Below, in pieces: positions 6,410 through 6,876 of a stretch of DNA of 6,876 nucleotides. The position numbers were made by a program, and so were the translations under genes. Each line of letters opens with the position of its first letter. Positions within the stretch are counted from its first letter, which is position 1. The notes under the pieces were generated by a model. The model did not search any database. It was not told the origin of the DNA and saw only the letters and a list, made by a program, of their open reading frames with translations. This stretch comes from Peptococcaceae bacterium (GTDB taxonomy: Bacteria; Bacillota; Peptococcia; Peptococcales; Peptococcaceae): NCBI GenBank assembly GCA_017532485.1, contig JAFXJE010000082.1, forward strand, positions 1-6,876, given 5' to 3'.

Positions 6410-6876
6410 ATGATTATTTTAGTCGTTAACAGTGGTAGTTCCTCATTAAAATTCCAGTTGTTAAACATGAATGATGAGTCTATCATGGCCAAAGGTGTTT
6501 TAGAAAAAATTGGTCTGTCTGATTCCATTTTCACTCTGAAATATCAAAATGAAAGCCACACCGAAGTATCTGCTATCGCCAACCACGAAGCAGCAGTAGA
6601 GATTATGTTAAATGCTTTACTCAGCCACGAAGCAATCGGTCTGAAATCTTTAGAAGATATCAATGCCGTTGGCCATCGTGTAGTCCAAGGTGGCGACAGT
6701 TTTGACCGCGCTGTTATTATCAACGATGAAATCAAACAACAAATCAGCGATTATGCCGTCATGGCACCTTTACACAATCCTGCTCACTTAGCAGGTATCG
6801 AAGCTTGTGCCAAAAGTATGCCAAATACACCACAAATAGCAGTATTTGATACAGCTTTCCAACAAACTATGGAACC
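6410..6876 (+). CDS. ackA: Acetate kinase, N-terminal part (cut off by window edge)
   Basis: AckA interconverts acetyl phosphate + ADP and acetate + ATP, the substrate-level ATP step of acetate fermentation, usually paired with phosphotransacetylase. The window holds 155 complete codons of a protein normally about 395-405 long. The start MIILVVNSGSSSLKFQ contains the ASKHA-fold signature residues N7, S10, S12 and K14. Further matches are GHRVVQGG with R90 (88-95), MAPLHNPAH with H122, and FDTAF with D147; these correspond to R91, H123 and D148 of the Methanosarcina enzyme. Two positions that are commonly histidine are glutamine here: Q93 (usual GHRVVHGG) and Q151 (usual FDTAFHQTMP). AAGGAG (6397-6402) is 7 nt before the ATG. 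The gene has its own promoter and diverges from glmU. Whether pta lies downstream cannot be seen. Confidence 0.97.
   Translation, partial: MIILVVNSGSSSLKFQLLNMNDESIMAKGVLEKIGLSDSIFTLKYQNESHTEVSAIANHEAAVEIMLNALLSHEAIGLKSLEDINAVGHRVVQGGDSFDRAVIINDEIKQQISDYAVMAPLHNPAHLAGIEACAKSMPNTPQIAVFDTAFQQTME

Noticed and set aside
6343..6735. Minus-strand frames at 6343-6534 and 6544-6735 opposite ackA.
   Set aside because: The plus strand encodes clear acetate kinase motifs with a good promoter and Shine-Dalgarno sequence, and the minus-strand products have no recognisable features.

Overview
The window holds ordinary housekeeping DNA from a low-to-moderate G+C bacterium (roughly 40% G+C by eye), most likely a Bacillota (Firmicutes). 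The evidence is the gene order glmU-prs-pth-mfd, which matches the conserved Firmicutes neighbourhood (in Bacillus subtilis glmU-prs-ctc-pth-yabK-mfd), together with strong purine-rich Shine-Dalgarno sequences before every gene. An anaerobic lineage such as Negativicutes or Clostridia fits the absence of ctc and the presence of ackA next door. That placement is inference and could not be tested by database search.

Layout: four genes lie on the minus strand and are read from right to left. They are glmU (4868-6226), prs (3820-4770), pth (3162-3725) and mfd (from 3136, running off the left edge). Gaps are 97, 94 and 25 nt. A separate good promoter precedes prs, and a strand-specific 12-bp hairpin lies between prs and pth, so the cluster is probably not one uniform transcript. 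On the plus strand, ackA starts at 6410 and runs off the right edge. It diverges from glmU across a 183-nt AT-rich region with back-to-back promoters and a 25-bp near-palindrome at the predicted ackA transcription start.

Roles: GlmU makes UDP-N-acetylglucosamine for the cell wall. Prs makes PRPP for nucleotide, histidine and tryptophan synthesis. Pth recycles peptidyl-tRNA released by stalled ribosomes. Mfd removes RNA polymerase stalled at DNA lesions and recruits UvrA. AckA makes ATP from acetyl phosphate. The genes share housekeeping status rather than one pathway.

I found no mobile element, CRISPR array, RNA gene, toxin-antitoxin pair or new multi-gene system. The items most worth a second look are non-coding: the palindrome at the ackA start site and the hairpin between prs and pth.
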